64,000 bases of DNA from Lamellibrachia columna (GCA_963662155.1 OY759272.1:45713686-45777685), one strand, 5' to 3'. Shown: positions 24,213 through 37,900, numbered from the stretch's first letter. Numbers and translations: made by a program. The notes: generated from the letters alone by a model not told the origin.

Positions 24213-24650
24213 TCAAAGAAGCCGAGAATATGCAATTTCAACACTTATGTGTTCAAAAGTAGAGTAACCACGGATTAAATATGAATTTACTTTAAAATGG
24301 TATGATAATAAAAAGCCAACACCACCACCTCTTCCAACTGAACGTGATCGTTGATGAAAAGTATAACCAGATGGAGAAATGTCAGCTATGCAAGCAGCAG
24401 TGTCATGTGGTCTTGGCCAAGTTTCAGTGATCGCAAAAATGTCTTTCTTTTTCCAAAATAATGAGTCACTAGTCTTAACCCGAACTGATTGGACGTTTGT
24501 GATAGAAAACTTCATGCTGCGACTGGTGGCAGGCCCAGGGTTGATACTAACGTCTCCTGCAAGAAGAAGCATTATGGCTATTTTAAATGTAGGCTTAAAG
24601 CAAGGCATTGGAAGTAACTTGCGATTAAAACGAAGGTTAAGACATGGCAA
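24213..24650 (-). mobile_element. L2-like LINE relic with 2A-like motif, right arm
   Basis: The 145-codon minus-strand frame reads FKIAIMLLLAGDVSINPGP, then MKFSITNVQSVRVK, DIFAITETW and GYTFHQRSRSVGRGGGVGFLLS: the N-terminus of an APE-type endonuclease (the ITETW acidic residue and GGGV segment). GDVSINPGP at 24,531-24,560 fits the 2A ribosome-skipping pattern (D-V/I-E/x-x-N-P-G-P) known from the N-termini of some CR1 and L2-type elements. The left arm has lost this part. Confidence 0.82.
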
Positions 24651-26089
24651 ACCATGTAAAAAAGGAAAGCGAATGTTGTACTCTCAATTGTTGGGGATAT
24701 ATTGAGATAACAACCAAAATGTTACAAATAAGTGGCTTGCACAGGACAAAATCATCACCTATCAATCAATGCCATCGAAGATAACTACATAGGTTACAGG
24801 CACCCTGCCTAGCAATCGACTTAGTACTATTTTTTAATGGCTACGATATCACCAACAATACAAAATCAAAAGTAATTAAAAGTATATATGTGTGGTTTAA
24901 AACTCCATGTCGCCTAGGTTAACATAAAAGTAAGAAATAAACCATATAGACACCACTTTTTTATTAATACATGACATATGTTAGAATTTTCACTCCGGGG
25001 CGACTCTGGATATAATGAACGTATTGGAGAAAAGCTTCGTTAGTAAATAGTTTATAGGGCATTAGCAATAACTCCAACTTATTTTAAATTATGTTAACCC
25101 AGACAAAGAAAGTCAAGGGCAAGGCAAAAGAAAGCCTAAAAGCTTTTGAACAGTATAAAATATAATAACAAAGTACAAATTAAGTCCACGTAATCAAGTT
25201 AAAAATAATTATATTAATGCAATATTATAAAAAAAATCAACAGTGAAGCACGTAATACTTAACGAAGTGACCAAAAAAGGACAATTTAATACATAGTTAA
25301 ACAGCTTGGGCAAAAAAGGAGGGTGTAGACAAACCATTAGCGTAGACGTACTTCGTCATGGCGGGTTGTATGCCGGATGACGTGTGCTTTCATCGGGTCA
25401 CGCCGTATAATCGCGGCGCTGACGGTATCTCGACGAAGCTTCAACATCATATAATGGACGCCATGCTTTTTTGTTAAGGTATATTCTTTAATAAATCAAC
25501 GTGCTCAGTGAGCTGAACGCGCCGAAGTTATTACGTTGGCGCCACTGTCGCATAATTGATCATTTACGTGCATCCAGACTTAAATGATAACTTTTACACT
25601 TAAATTTAATGAAACACTTAAATTTAAGTGTATCCACAGTGGGGCCAGTGTCTGTGTGATATCGGTCGAGGGGACTGGGATTCAAATTCACCTGCTGCCG
25701 TTTCGGAACGTGTGCAATTTCGTTCCCCCCATTCTTTACGAAGGTAAATGGAGGGCGAAATAAGTGGCGATGGCCGAAGGGGACAACGGCCGAAGGTGAT
25801 TAGAGACGGAACTGACGGTGATGGGTGAAGAGATAAGAGGGCGGGGGTAAATGTAGGCATCTGCGTCAGGAAATGTATGTGGTCAAACAATAATCAATAC
25901 ATGCCTACAATGTGTCTTGTGCAAGGGATGATCTCAAAATATGTATGCATTACGGCACAATACTGGTGTCATTTAACATCACACCCCTGCTATAAACATC
26001 AGGCGACCAATGTGCTTGTTGGCGACTCGACAATCTGTTCCCTTCAAAAAGCAAAGAAAACGGTCTAGAAAAAAACATTTGTTAAAAGA
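24651..26089. other. Right-arm sequence without a recognised gene
   Basis: Inverted counterpart of about 21,270-22,850. It includes a scrap of CR1 endonuclease near 25,950-26,066 on the plus strand. No other gene seen. Confidence 0.5.
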
Positions 26090-26235
26090 AGTTATTAGAT
26101 AAATAGTGTACAAGCAAACATTGTGGAGGGTTTATAGGCGTACCAGAAAAGACGAAGAGTACACAACTTACAAAGAAGCACTTAATGCAGCTACAACTGA
26201 AATTTGACAATTTAAACGTTTGTATGAATATGTAA
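26090..26235 (+). mobile_element. CR1 fragment, right arm
   Basis: Reads LWRVYRRTRKDEEYTTYKEA and ALNAATTEI then a stop and QFKRLYEYVK; the counterpart of the left-arm CR1 with a single copy of the 16-residue block. It abuts the L2-like copy at a deletion of about 1.59 kb relative to the left arm. Confidence 0.8.
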
Positions 26236-26238
26236 AAT

Positions 26239-27012
26239 TTATGTCCAATATTTGCGACAAATAGACGAAATCTGCTGTTTAAATAAACATTTATCATCAA
26301 CTTTAACACCAAGATCTCTGTATTCCTTATCGTTAAAACGCTGCACATCTTTCAGGTGGTAGGTAGTCGGGGTAATATTTCCAATCGTCTGTACACAGCA
26401 TTTGTGTTCAGCTACTTGAAGCTGCCACCGGTCTGCCCAAACCATTCAGGAAGGTGATTTTCATAAGTGGAGGTTGTTCGTCTGCTGTTTCGGGAATCGG
26501 AATACACGTTGTATGTGTGACGGGTTGGCGCCGAGTGTTGTGATTAGGTGGCGTGCAAATGTGGTGTCGTCTCGACGTCGTTCTTGTTTCGTGTGTGTTT
26601 CGATGTAGGTGGCACCAGTAACAACTATTGATCTCGTCTTGTCGTCGGACTCAGAATGATCCGTCCTTTTTCGATGTGTTACCATATTGCGTTGGCAATA
26701 TACCTATTTGAAGTGGGATCGTCGCTAGCTAGGTTTCGTGGGACGGGCTTCTTCGAAGAATTTCACAACGGCTTTTGCTGTTATCTCGGGTTTGGCTCAG
26801 TGCCACTCACCAACAACGACGACGCCAGCAGTAGGTCGATGTGGAGGCACAGCACTGCGGTGAGTGGGGTCGCATGCCCCGTCCACCCCCGACGATTTGT
26901 TCCGCGTGGCTCGCCTTCGTATTGTTCGGCCGACGCGGCCATTAGCTTTCCGTGACGCACACGTTTGAAAGCACCCAATTCGGGCTCTCCATGTTTCCGT
27001 GAAGATACTCAT
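26239..27012 (-). mobile_element. L2-like LINE with internal deletion, right arm
   Basis: Inverted copy of 18,480-19,250: LLVSGTEPNPR, the ORF1-like TRSIVVTGATYIETHTK block, then WADRWQLQVAEHKCCVQ and LGVKVDDKCLFKQQISSIC. It stops there, where the left arm continues for another 700 bases. Confidence 0.82.
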
Positions 27013-27199
27013 TCAGACGAGCGTTCGAGCTTGACCGACACCACTGAAGTTTTCTGACTGATGGCGCCAATTCACTACACAATGCTAGGTTCACAACGAG
27101 CGATAATATGTATCAACAGTTTGTTTTTAGTTTTGCACTCATCAAGAATAAGTCCGATGGGCTTTCAGTATCTCTTAGGCAACATATATAAATTATAAA

Positions 27200-28060
27200 A
27201 TGAAAGAATTAAAATAATCCTTCGGTTCGAAATATTCACAAGATCACATTAACAGGTCAGTAAATGAAAACTGGAATGCAATTAAAACCGATATCTCTTC
27301 TGGAACCAGACAGTTCGTCCCTAGTATGATGAACTCCGTCCGATGTCATATTTCCTGGTTGAGAGCTGCTCTCAAACGAATGTGCTGAAAGAGAACAGAT
27401 TATACTACCGTGCACGTAACACCAATAATCACCAGGACTGACTATAATTCAGATATGTTGCCCATGAGATACTGAAAGCCCAGCGGAACTACGTCAATCA
27501 GGTTGTGTCGCAGTGTCTGGAGGAGAACATCACCAGACCCTTCTGGCGGTTCATAAAGTCCCAGAGACAAGAACACTTTGGAATATATCCCCTGTGAGAG
27601 CCGGTGTTCACACTGGCAGTGCAATAAACACTAATATTCAAACAGGAAGTTCCAGTCAGTATTTACAAAGGATGACGGCATGGTCATACCTAAAATTCAA
27701 GGCAAAAGTTTCCACTCCACAGGTGCACTACGTGCTAACGCAGTTGGTGTCAAGAAACTAGTTTCTGACATCAACCTTTCTAAAGCTTCCGGCCCAGACA
27801 CTATTTCCTCTAGTGTGTGGAACGAATATGAGAACGGCAGTGTCCACAAAGCGACCAAGAACAGGCCAATTTCGTTAACGTGTGAAACATATAAATTATT
27901 TGAGCATATCATCTGCTCACATGTCCGAAAACATCTTGACGAACAAGATGTTCTAACTTCCGTTCAACTTGGTTTTAGAAGACATCACTCATGTGAGTCA
28001 CACTGAAAACAACTCTATAAGACCTGCAGAAATCGAGGGATGACAGAAACCAAGTGAACC
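27200..28060 (+). mobile_element. Non-LTR element relic, pre-RT and RT start
   Basis: Plus-strand fragments include TRPFWRFIKSQRQEHFG-like sequence, FQSVFTKDDG, FHSTGALRANAVGVKKLVSD, INLSKASGPDTISS, then a jump to RPISLTCETYKLFEHIICS and HLDEQDVLTSVQLGFRRHHS. This is the lead-in and first part of a Jockey/CR1-group reverse transcriptase with an internal deletion and frameshifts. The right edge of the inverted duplication lies about 60 bases upstream. Confidence 0.75.
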
Positions 28061-28920
28061 AACCATTAGCTCGATACCCAGTTGGGGTTTGCCAATGAAT
28101 TAACAGAAACAGTCAACAAGTGTGCAAGCATGGGGGTTTTGCTGTATCAGGCACGTCAACAGCGCAGATGTTTCAAATCCAAGCTCTGTAATTGTGCGGA
28201 CTTTTACCTGCGCTGAATACACCAGAAAGAATAAACCAGTTTTACCACGGAGGACGCTACTCACTCTGATATCACTAAACATAATACGTGCCACAGCAAA
28301 AACAAGCAGATGAACAACTGCTGGATTAAACAATAGACTTTCTTCTAAACGTGACTACTAGTGTTAACTTTGCAAATATCACGTATTTACCTATGTGCCG
28401 TTGGTTACAACATCGTCGGAGCAGTGTGGCAGCAGCTTGCGCTCATCTTAAATCAGTAGGTAGCATGTCACAAGTGAAATCAACCGTGTTGATAAATGAT
28501 CAGGTGTCAACACATCAAACCTAATACAGCTGACACCAACGTATGGTGTAAAAACATTTGCACTTGACGCCTTAAACACAACACGACATACAAGGAACCT
28601 CGAACTTGCCCTCGTTAAGCTATAAGTATGCAGTCACTAATGGCATCGTTCTCGTGATTGAAACCTGGGAAACACCTGCTGATGCAGTCAAACGTGCAGA
28701 GCTTCTTTGAAGATGCCCAGACATATCTGTCTCTTGCGGTTTGAAGTGTTTACACCCGGTTGAGACGTAACCCTAACCCCTGATAATAGGTAACTTTAAT
28801 ATACACATGGATATTGACACTGACGCTGACACTGACGTACTAAATGTGCATGACTTCGACGCTGACCCGATGATACTGGGCTCCCGCTATTGACAGCCGA
28901 GTGGCATGAAATAAATAGAA
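28061..28920. other. No gene seen
   Basis: No recognised gene, RNA or repeat up to the 67-bp array. Confidence 0.45.
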
Positions 28921-29420
28921 CAGAATAGAGGGTCGCAATGAACTTGAGATCAAGTAACTCAAGTGTACATATAACAAATAAATATAACAGAATAGAGGGT
29001 CTCAATGAACTTGAGGTCAAGTAACTCAAGTGTACATATAACAAATAAATAGAACAGAATAGAGGGTCTCAATGAACTTGAGGTCAAGTAACTCAAGTGT
29101 ACATATAACAAATAAATAGAACAGAATAGAGGGTCTCAAAGAACTTGAGGTCAAGTAACTCAAGTGTACATATAACAAATAAATAGAACAGAATAGAGGG
29201 TCTCAATGAAATTGAGGTCAAGTAACTCAAGTGTACATATAACAAATAAATAGAACAGAATAGAGGGTCTCAATGAACTTGAGGTCAAGTAACTCAAGTG
29301 TACATATAACAAATAAATAGAACAGAATAGAGGGTCTCAAAGAACTTGAGGTCAAGTAAATCAAGTGTACATATAACAAATAAATAGAACAGAATAGAGG
29401 GTCTCAATGAACTTTGCCTT
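28921..29420. repeat. 67-bp minisatellite, about 7.5 copies
   Basis: Units starting CAGAATAGAGGGTCTCAATG recur at 28,921, 28,988, 29,055, 29,122, 29,189, 29,256, 29,323 and 29,390. A leftover piece (CTCAAGTGTACATATAAC) lies at about 29,801, beyond the LINE fragment at 29,430-29,731. Confidence 0.95.
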
Positions 29421-29429
29421 GCGGTCAAG

Positions 29430-29731
29430 TAACTTAGAGCTACTAACAACCAGAAGAACAAACAGACGGCTCACCATATATTCACAAAGCCATCCACAGT
29501 CATCTGTCATTGCCTGTCGCAAACCTCCTCCAACCCATCAAACGCCACTCACGGCATCTAAATAGCAAAGCCTTCAACACCATACACGCGAGCAAGAACT
29601 GTTACAAATGTTCTTATTTTCCCCAAACAATAAAAGATTGGAATTCATTACCAGACGCAATAGCCAACATTACAGAACCACAGCAATTTAAGCAAGCTCT
29701 CACACACTTAGTCCCAAACAAACATGACTAA
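29430..29731 (+). mobile_element. LINE RT C-terminal fragment
   Basis: Reads LPVANLLQPIKRHSRHLNS, then KNCYKCSYFPQTIKDWNSLP, DAIANITEPQQFKQAL and a stop at 29,729-29,731: the distal end of an L2/Jockey-type ORF2. It is enclosed by sequence of the 67-bp minisatellite, so it seems inserted near the array end. Confidence 0.75.
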
Positions 29732-30405
29732 ATAGCATGCGCACCCAACCCTGACAGTTTGACCCCATAGGAGTGTTGGCCAGTATTACTACAAGACAAA
29801 CTCAAGTGTACATATAACAAATAAATAACAGTGCAGCGTGGAAAATAACACACCGTCAACTTACAAAGGTAAAGGTATGTTCTTATATAGCGCGGTATCC
29901 AGTCCGTAGGACCGCTCAAAGCGCTTTACACTTCAACCCCTGGCAGACCTGTTCTTTCCAAGGCCATCTCAACTTTTCTGGGAAGACATACGGTCTAAAA
30001 AAATAAAATCAGGTAATATATTAGGTCCTAAATAAACGTTGACCATGCTACAGACGCGCTTCTTCGGGCAAAGGAGCATCGTATCCCGGCGACACCCGCC
30101 CCACGCTGGTGCATTGGGGCGGGCCGCCTTGACACTCTCGTCCCTGTCTTTGTCCGTGTCCTCCGTTGATGACGTATCGGAGGACGCTGGTGTAGTGCCG
30201 GACGATGATGGTCAGCATGCTGATCTGTCGGAGTCGGTCTCCGGTAGTAGTCGCCCACCTGCTTTGACGTCGTCGGGATGCGGGACCGCGGCTCGTCTTC
30301 TCTTCTGTAAATATTGATGAGAAAGCATTGGAAAGTGTTTGTAAGACGAATAAAATATATTCGATCGAGAAGGGCGTTTTTTATTAACCTACTGTAGCAT
30401 TGCGA

Positions 30406-30408
<3 letters not shown>
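29732..30408. other. No gene seen; dispersed-repeat-like word
   Basis: 29,881-29,935 (TTATATAGCGC ... GCTCAAAGCGCTTTACA) has the look of a dispersed repeat end. A CpG-rich stretch at 30,040-30,310 has open frames in both directions but no recognised domain. Confidence 0.4.
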
Positions 30409-30460
<52 letters not shown>

Positions 30461-30476
30461 GCGCGTTTGTGCGAGC

Positions 30477-30519
<43 letters not shown>

Positions 30520-30520
30520 T
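30409..30520. repeat. (GT)n and (GTGC)n microsatellite
   Basis: About 48 bases of GT followed by about 45 bases of GTGC units. Confidence 0.95.
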
Positions 30521-31688
30521 GTCCCTACTATCCTAATCAATAAATTTCACATTTAAGAATTTGCGCTACATGCACTTGAAGTTACGATACTGGCTGAAAA
30601 GTTTCGTATATTCTGCTACTTTGTCAAACTAATACCACTCCTTCTTTTTCGAAATTTAAGAAAAAAAACTCATTATGGCGAAGTCGTTGATTACGCTGAC
30701 ATACAGGCAAGGAGACTGGTCCAGTACCCAATGGCTTATTTTCTGTAACTTTATTTCCTAGCCTCAACTGTTTGCTCCTGTGATTTTGATCTCCCACCAC
30801 CTCTATATGAGCTACCTACCAGGTACCGCACACACCACCAGGCGGCTAGCGGTATTGCTGGCTCTGCAATGATTGTACCAGCAATCCACGGGTAATCGTC
30901 GATTCGAGATCTCTCTGCCAGAAATAATACATTCGTCACATTCCTCTCAGTTCTAGTGCATATACACTGCATGCTCGTGTTTGTGTATGCATGCAAATTA
31001 CTCAGTCAATCGCAGGCGAAACACAAGCGTAGAAGAGCTGAACTACACCTCGAATTGAAATACAAATATATCGCATATGTGTCAAAATTGCAGCTTTCGG
31101 GCGGAAAAGCCGCTGTTTCACGTTTCCTTGCACGTGCGTTCACCGCGAACGAGAAAGGCATAAAATATTATAAAAAATGCGACCCGTAAAACAACACGTC
31201 ACAAAAAAAACCGAAAAACACCAAAGAACGTCGAAAGTTGTGTGAAGGAGGATGTTTCCCGCGTTTTCATGAACATCCCCGCTTTTCCGTGAGCAGATGT
31301 TCACACCTATGACGTCAGAAGTTGTAGGGTGTGGGGATCGATGTCAAGCAGCATATAAAAGAATTAACAACTAAATATGAGCACATTTCTAAATTGCTAA
31401 AATGCATTTATGATCAGAAAATATAACTTTAATCAGATGTCAGGGCATACATGTATATACACACTTAAAAACAAATTCTTATACATGACCTTGTAAACTT
31501 CATAATTCTGTATTTTTTTAATAATCATTCAAAGTGTAAAGCTGTGCATCATAATACCTTAGGAGTTATATCATCTTAAATGGTATGTGACCCACATTAT
31601 AGTGGTGTAATGAAAACTAATGTGGTTGCTCTAGTGATGTAATATGAACTAATTAGTCACATGATCTTTCAATTTGTAAATAAAATAG
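30521..31688. other. No firm gene
   Basis: A 77-codon plus-strand frame at 30,956-31,189 contains KHKRRRAELHLELKYKYIAY, faintly like the helix-turn-helix lead of pogo/Tigger transposases, but too weak to call. A TATA-like CATATAAAAG lies at about 31,352. Confidence 0.35.
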
Positions 31689-32165
31689 TTGATTCAGGTT
31701 CTGAAATAATGTCAAAATTGTAACTGATTTCTTTGTTGTAGCTACAACATGTAGGTTATTCAAGTTCTTAAATAATGCCATAATTGTAATTACTTTCTTG
31801 TCATGTGATTACAACATGTAGTTATATGATTCAGGTTATGAAATAATGCTGTAATTGTAATTACTCTATGTCATGTAATTACTGCACGTAGTTGATTCAG
31901 GTTCTGTAATAATGCTGTAATACTAATTGTAATTACTTTTTGTCATGTAATTACAACATGTAGTTATATGATTCAGGTTCTGAATTAATGCCGTAATGGT
32001 AATTACTTTCTTTCTTGTAACTACAACATGTAGTTTATTCTGGTTCTGAAATGATTCCATAATTGTAATTGATTTATTTCATGTAACTACAACATGTAGT
32101 TGACTCAGGTTCGCAAATGATGCCATAATTGTAACTGATGTCTTACTGTGTAACTAAAAATCACA
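31689..32165. repeat. Diverged tandem repeat, 63-78 bp units
   Basis: Seven diverged copies of a unit of the form GATTCAGGTTCTGAAATAAT, then GCCATAATTGTAATTAC and ATGTAATTACAACATGTAGT. Unit lengths vary between about 63 and 78 bases, so it is an old array. Confidence 0.85.
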
Positions 32166-32985
32166 TCAATTATGATTTAGAAATCATTATTCAACAAAAT
32201 ATAACATTTTAGCAGTCATGTTTAAAAATACAATGACTCATTGAATTTACTGAAATGTGTGTTTCAATCAGAAGATATGGTTAAAATAAAATGCATTGTC
32301 CAAAATAGTGTCCACTATCATGCAACATGAGTTATATGATAATTTTTTAAACATGCTGAAGACTTATTTTGTAAATTTAATCACATTGTTTATTATCGAT
32401 GGTTGATAACGTGTTGCCACCTTATCAACTACATCCATTTTTATTTTGTGTGCACACTCAACTTATTGTAAATGCTTTCAGGAAACATAGCACACATAAT
32501 ATATTTCATATTTCAATGCTGGAAAAGGCCAGGCTTCTAATTGTCCAAAAAATTTCCACTCCAAAACAAAACACTACCTTTCTTGTTTGAAACATCCAAA
32601 CACAAGAACAACAAACACTGTTTTTACGATTGTTGGTGACATATATGATTTTATTAATCACATTTCTACCAAGTATTTATTTGTTGCTATCTAATTAAGG
32701 AACTGTTGTGGCAATATTCCTTTTAATTATTTGAGGTAGAAAATGGGAAGAAAGTGTGGTTAGTTTTTTCTTTGCTTTGCTGACTACAATTAATGTTAGG
32801 AAATGGTTGCTCACTGTGCCTGCTCATTTGAAATATATTTTGATGGGATTTAATGTTCAGTTTAATATTTTTCCAAAACTGTGGATTTTGTCAGATTTTG
32901 CAAACCTTTCTAGCATTAACATGTCATATTTAAATATTCCCCAAATACTCAAATTGAAAAACTAAAATTTTAGCTTCCTAACATA
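32166..32985. other. No gene seen
   Basis: AT-rich; no recognised coding frame or repeat. Confidence 0.45.
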
Positions 32986-33350
32986 CGTGGTGCACAATTC
33001 TCATACAGCAGTGATTTGATGACACATGTCCGTATCCATACTGGAGAGAAACCCTACAAATGTGATACATGTTGTGTACAATTATCACAAAGTGATAATT
33101 TGAAAACACATTATGTGCATTCAAGCGGGCGAGAGCCTTTTAAATGTGATACCTGTGGCTGTGGTGAAAGGTTTGCCCGAAATCAATCACTAAAGAAACA
33201 TGTGTGCTTACGAAAACCTTCAGAAGTGATACTTGTGAAAAACAGTTTAGAAACAGCATTAATGTAAATGCTCATACTTGAAGTGTTGAGAAATTATTTA
33301 GATGCGACGCTTGTGGAAAATAGCATTAGTGCTGTCTTTGGTTGTCATGG
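32986..33350 (+). pseudogene. Second C2H2 zinc-finger relic
   Basis: Reads [41 protein letters not shown], then FKCDTCGCGERFARNQSLKKH. The first finger lacks its Cys pair and the second has an irregular linker (HSSGREPFK). Downstream the decayed segment VILVKNSLETALM with a frame change to an EKQFRNSINVNAHT-like block parallels the tail of the relic at 4850-4950. It is a fragment of the same zinc-finger family with no start or splice site found. Confidence 0.75.
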
Positions 33351-34930
33351 TGATAATGTGATGTATGTGTGGTGAGTCACAACGTTTCTGTGTGTTGTGT
33401 CTTGAACAGTCTGATTGTTGCATTGTCTACTGCAGCCACCGCAGGAATACTATAGTGTATACTTCACGTCAGACTGACTCTATGTTATCATTATTTCCTT
33501 AGGCTTAGCAAGAGCTTCTTACATACAGTTGTAACGTGATTGTTTGTACTTGTGTATGCCGACTGATGGCCATTTTAATTCTAAATATTATTATAAGCAA
33601 ACAACAAATTTATAAGTACTACTTCTGCCTACTGGGTACCGTTTCAGTAACATTCTTATGAGCTCATAACCACGATTTCGCTCTTAAAAATCGATTTCGC
33701 TCCTTAGCTATGATCAAAACAAAAAAATTGCATTTCACCAAGTCTAAGAATAAATCATAAAAACGCTCACAAAAACCCTCTTAAAACGCTCCTAACTTAC
33801 GATGAGGGTACCGCTCATAAGGCAAATATATATATATATATCCACCATAAACAGTCAAATTTACTTAACTGCTTATTATATTGACCACATAGAGGTACGT
33901 TTTTCACAGTCAAATAAGTCTTCAAAATGTGAGCGATTAATAGTTCGTAAATTATGGGTTTGTCTACAGCATCTATTTGACAGCACTGCCACTGACGTTG
34001 ATAAGTCGTCGTGTGCGTTGTTTTACGACATCGCTGTCAAGGTTGTTCGCGAAACGTTTGCTATTCAATTTTGAGCAAATTTTTAGCTGTGTCTAACTAA
34101 AATCTGTACACCCCTAACCTTCATATTGGTATACTCCACGACACGACTTCAGTTGAAGTTGATGGCGCTCTCCGCGAGCTTTTTTTATTGAAAATTGTCA
34201 AAACCTCGCGTAGCCGGTGTATCACAGAAATGTAGTGTCCTCTGTGACACAGGCGTCTTCTTTTTAAATTACATTTTTTCTCTTCACCCAGTTAGCAAAT
34301 CAGTCAAAAGTAGGTGAAATGTGTTCGATGGATCGCATTATTAGCCACTTTTGGACAACTTTTCTATTTATTTTGCCCATTTCGTGCACACTGTCACTGC
34401 ATGTACGTGGAGCTTATGCCGTTATGTCATGATGGATTTTATTAGCATCTTAAGACTTAGACTTAATGAAACGCATTTAAAAATGCTCTTAAAAATCTAT
34501 GATGGATTTATCTTATGGGCTATTTGTCTTAGTGAAACGCTCTCCAGCTCGCATTACTAGTTAAAATAAAATTATATGTAATTTCATGTGTGAAAACGCT
34601 CATAATTCTTTAAAAATTAAGTTTTTTTTTAATTTAATAGCAATCATGTTCTTAAGTAGTAGGAATATTAAAAAATATCGATATATGACGATTAGGTTAC
34701 CTGGGTTATTATAACACATGCAGTATTATCTACTTCCTAGACATTTGTTTACAACCGCTAAGAAATAGGTTTGCCACCTGGTGAGGTTTAGGCTGACTAC
34801 AGACATGACCCGGCAGATGGCGACAGCGTGTCCAACGTTGAAAGGTCGACTCGGGTGAAGGTGGCTTGCGTAAATATCTCTAACAACAGACACCGGCGCG
34901 GCGTGTTTACGAGGTTGTGTCCGGTTACAG
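33351..34930. other. No gene seen
   Basis: AT-rich, with several repeated short words (CTTAAAAATC, GCTCATAA) and a small (TA)n at 33,828-33,840. No recognised coding frame. The stretch from about 34,740 is higher in GC and may be the 5' UTR or promoter of the gene starting at 35,000. Confidence 0.4.
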
Positions 34931-34999
34931 TGGCGATGTAGTTGCCAAGATTTGGCGGCAGGTATTTCCAAAGAAACTACGGATCTGGTTGTTGACGTG

Positions 35000-37900
35000 A
35001 TGGCGCCTGCTCTATCAATTGACCCTATTGAACAGATCACCGAAGATTTGTCAAGAACCCAGGTAAATTGATCCAGATACAAGTGCCGTGCTGGTGCCGG
35101 TGCCGATGCCGATAGCAGATGCACCGCCACCAGATGCGTCGATGGGCCAAAATCGGCGGCGTGAGAAAATACCGGGCGTCCGTAATATTGATAAATAGTA
35201 ATACATATTGTATACTGTTAACGTAAATAAAATAACTAGTACTCTAAATATGTTAATTAATTAATTCTAGCTAGTCTTGATAAACATACAGATCGATGCG
35301 TTAAGAACTAAATTGTTTAATTTAAATAAAATATATACAAATGAATCAGTATGCCAGTCAATATATATATATATATATTATAATAATATATAGGCATGCC
35401 GATTAATTTATACATACATATATATATATATAATTATATATATAGGGGCCTATATAATATGTATATATGTATATTATATATAAATATATATATATACATA
35501 CAATGCAATATATATATATATACAATTATTCTTTTTTATTCACATACATTTCCTTTAGACATTAATTTACTTCAGTTTGGATCATTACTTTATCATGTCA
35601 ACCACTTACTGGTATTTGGTGGATATTGTTTACTACAGCATTAAAGTGTGTTTCTGTGCGCGTGGGCCGAAACAACTATTCTTAGAATTCTGCCGCTTAT
35701 AATTTGGCTACTAGTGTGAGCCGAATCAACCATAGCTGATTTAAATAACGACATGTTTTTCAACAGAGTGGGCCAAGCCGTCCGTAAGCATAGGCTGAAC
35801 CCGTCATGGCTAAACCATCTGGGACCCGCATAATATGAACATAGTCAACATAGAACTCAATAACATTAGGAAAGTTCTGGTAAACAGCTAACTGACTTTC
35901 GTTAAATGTAAAAAAAAATTATATGCAAAATAAAAATTCCCTTGTTCCAAATACATAGAGCCAACATTGATTGTGCAGCAAATGTAATTTTTTTGCATAA
36001 ATTTGGGTATTACACTAAATAACCATTTAAACTGGCAGAGTGATACAAATATTGACAAAAGGTGGCTCCCATGTTAGCGACATTCTGTCTTACTGGGAGT
36101 CGCCTTGACTGTTATATTTGTGTTGTTTCAACTTGTAAAAATTTCTATTGATTAAAATAAATATGTCTGGCTGTCTGTTTGCTTGTGTGTTCTACTTAGT
36201 GACAGTGGGACTGATTATATAGTCAATAATAATTAAACTTGTGTTCACTCAGTTCACCATTCGATAAATACTTTTTAGATAATTTTAGGTTAATTATATA
36301 TATATATTTTTTTATATTCTATTTCAGGGGATGGTTAATTTTGATGACTGTCTCACCAAGGCCAAAGCTACTACATTGTCAACATTTCTGTTGGGTGAGT
36401 GTATACATACATACATACATACATACATAATACATATCCTCTTCGGTCTTCAGGCAAAATATGCCTATGTACCGCTCTTGGCTAGCCTTAGTGTGGCTTT
36501 GTAGTCATATTTGACTGCATGGTTTCTCCAGTGTTTGTCTAGTCGATTTTTAAGCGTATTTACTGATGGTGCAGTGACGACGGTGTCCGGAAGTGAATTC
36601 CAAATATTAATGACTGGCTAAAGAAATGCCTCCTTAATTCCCGTTTACTCCGGTCCTTGAACAGCTTTAGAGAATGACCCCGTGTGCCTTCGTATAAGTC
36701 TTTGTTAAACATATTGTGCGAAAAGGTAAAAATGCCATGCAAGTATTTATACACATCAATAATATCTCCTCGTAAACGACGATAGGTCAGTGTTGGTAAA
36801 TTTAATGCCTTTAATCTAGATTCATAATCTAAATGTCTCAGTACTGGGACCATCCTAGTAGCTCTTCTCTGGACAGCCTCCAGAGCATCAATATCATGCT
36901 GATACTGCGGTGACCAGACTACCACACCGTATTCCAAAGTAGGACGGACTAGTACCTTATATAGATGTAGAAAGGTTGTCCTATCCAAGTATTGATATGT
37001 TCGTCGTATTACACCCAGCAATCTATTTGTTTTTGACACTGCCTGCTGTACCTGTTGTGTAAATTTTAACTGGTCATCAACTAGGATGCCCAGGTCTTTC
37101 TCTACATGGCTACACTCCAGAGGATTTGCACCTGTTTCTGTTGTCAAAGTATAAATAAATTCTGGGTGCCCATGTCCAATTCTTAGAACTTTGCATGTAT
37201 CTGGGTGAAATTGTAACTGCCACTTTTCAGCCCAGTCTTGTAATCTGTCTATGTCTTTCTGTAGGTTTATACAATCTTGCCTCGTTGAAGTTTTGTGATA
37301 TATTTTTGTATCGTCCGCGAAAATCTTCATGTCACATGTTACAACATTTGTTAAATCATTAATATATAGTATAAAAAGAATAGGTCCAAGGACACTGCCC
37401 TGTGGTACCCCACTTACTACTTCCGACCACGAAGATGCTGCTCCATTTACTAATATACAGTGTTTGCGACAGGTGAGAAATGTTTCAATCCATTTAAGAA
37501 GTTTTCCCTTTATTCCGTATCCTTTTAACTTTGCGAGCAGCCTCTGGTGTGGTACTGAGTCAAAAGCCTTCTTTAAATCCATGTATATTGCATCTACACA
37601 TTCTCCATCGTCTAATATTTTTGTCCAGTCTTCCAATGTTGAGATTAGTTGTGTGGTACATGATCTCCCAGCAATGAAACCATGCTGCTGGTCTGCAATT
37701 AATTTGTTTTTTTCCATGTGTGTTATTATGGCATCTTTGACCAGGGATTCCATGACTTTACATGCCACTGCCGTCAAGCTAACTGGCCTGTAGTTTGCCG
37801 CTAGGTGTCTACTGCCTTTCTTGAATATTGCTGATACATTTGCAATTTTCCAGACTTTTGGTAGTATGCCTATATCCAGTGACTTCCTGAGTATGATGAA

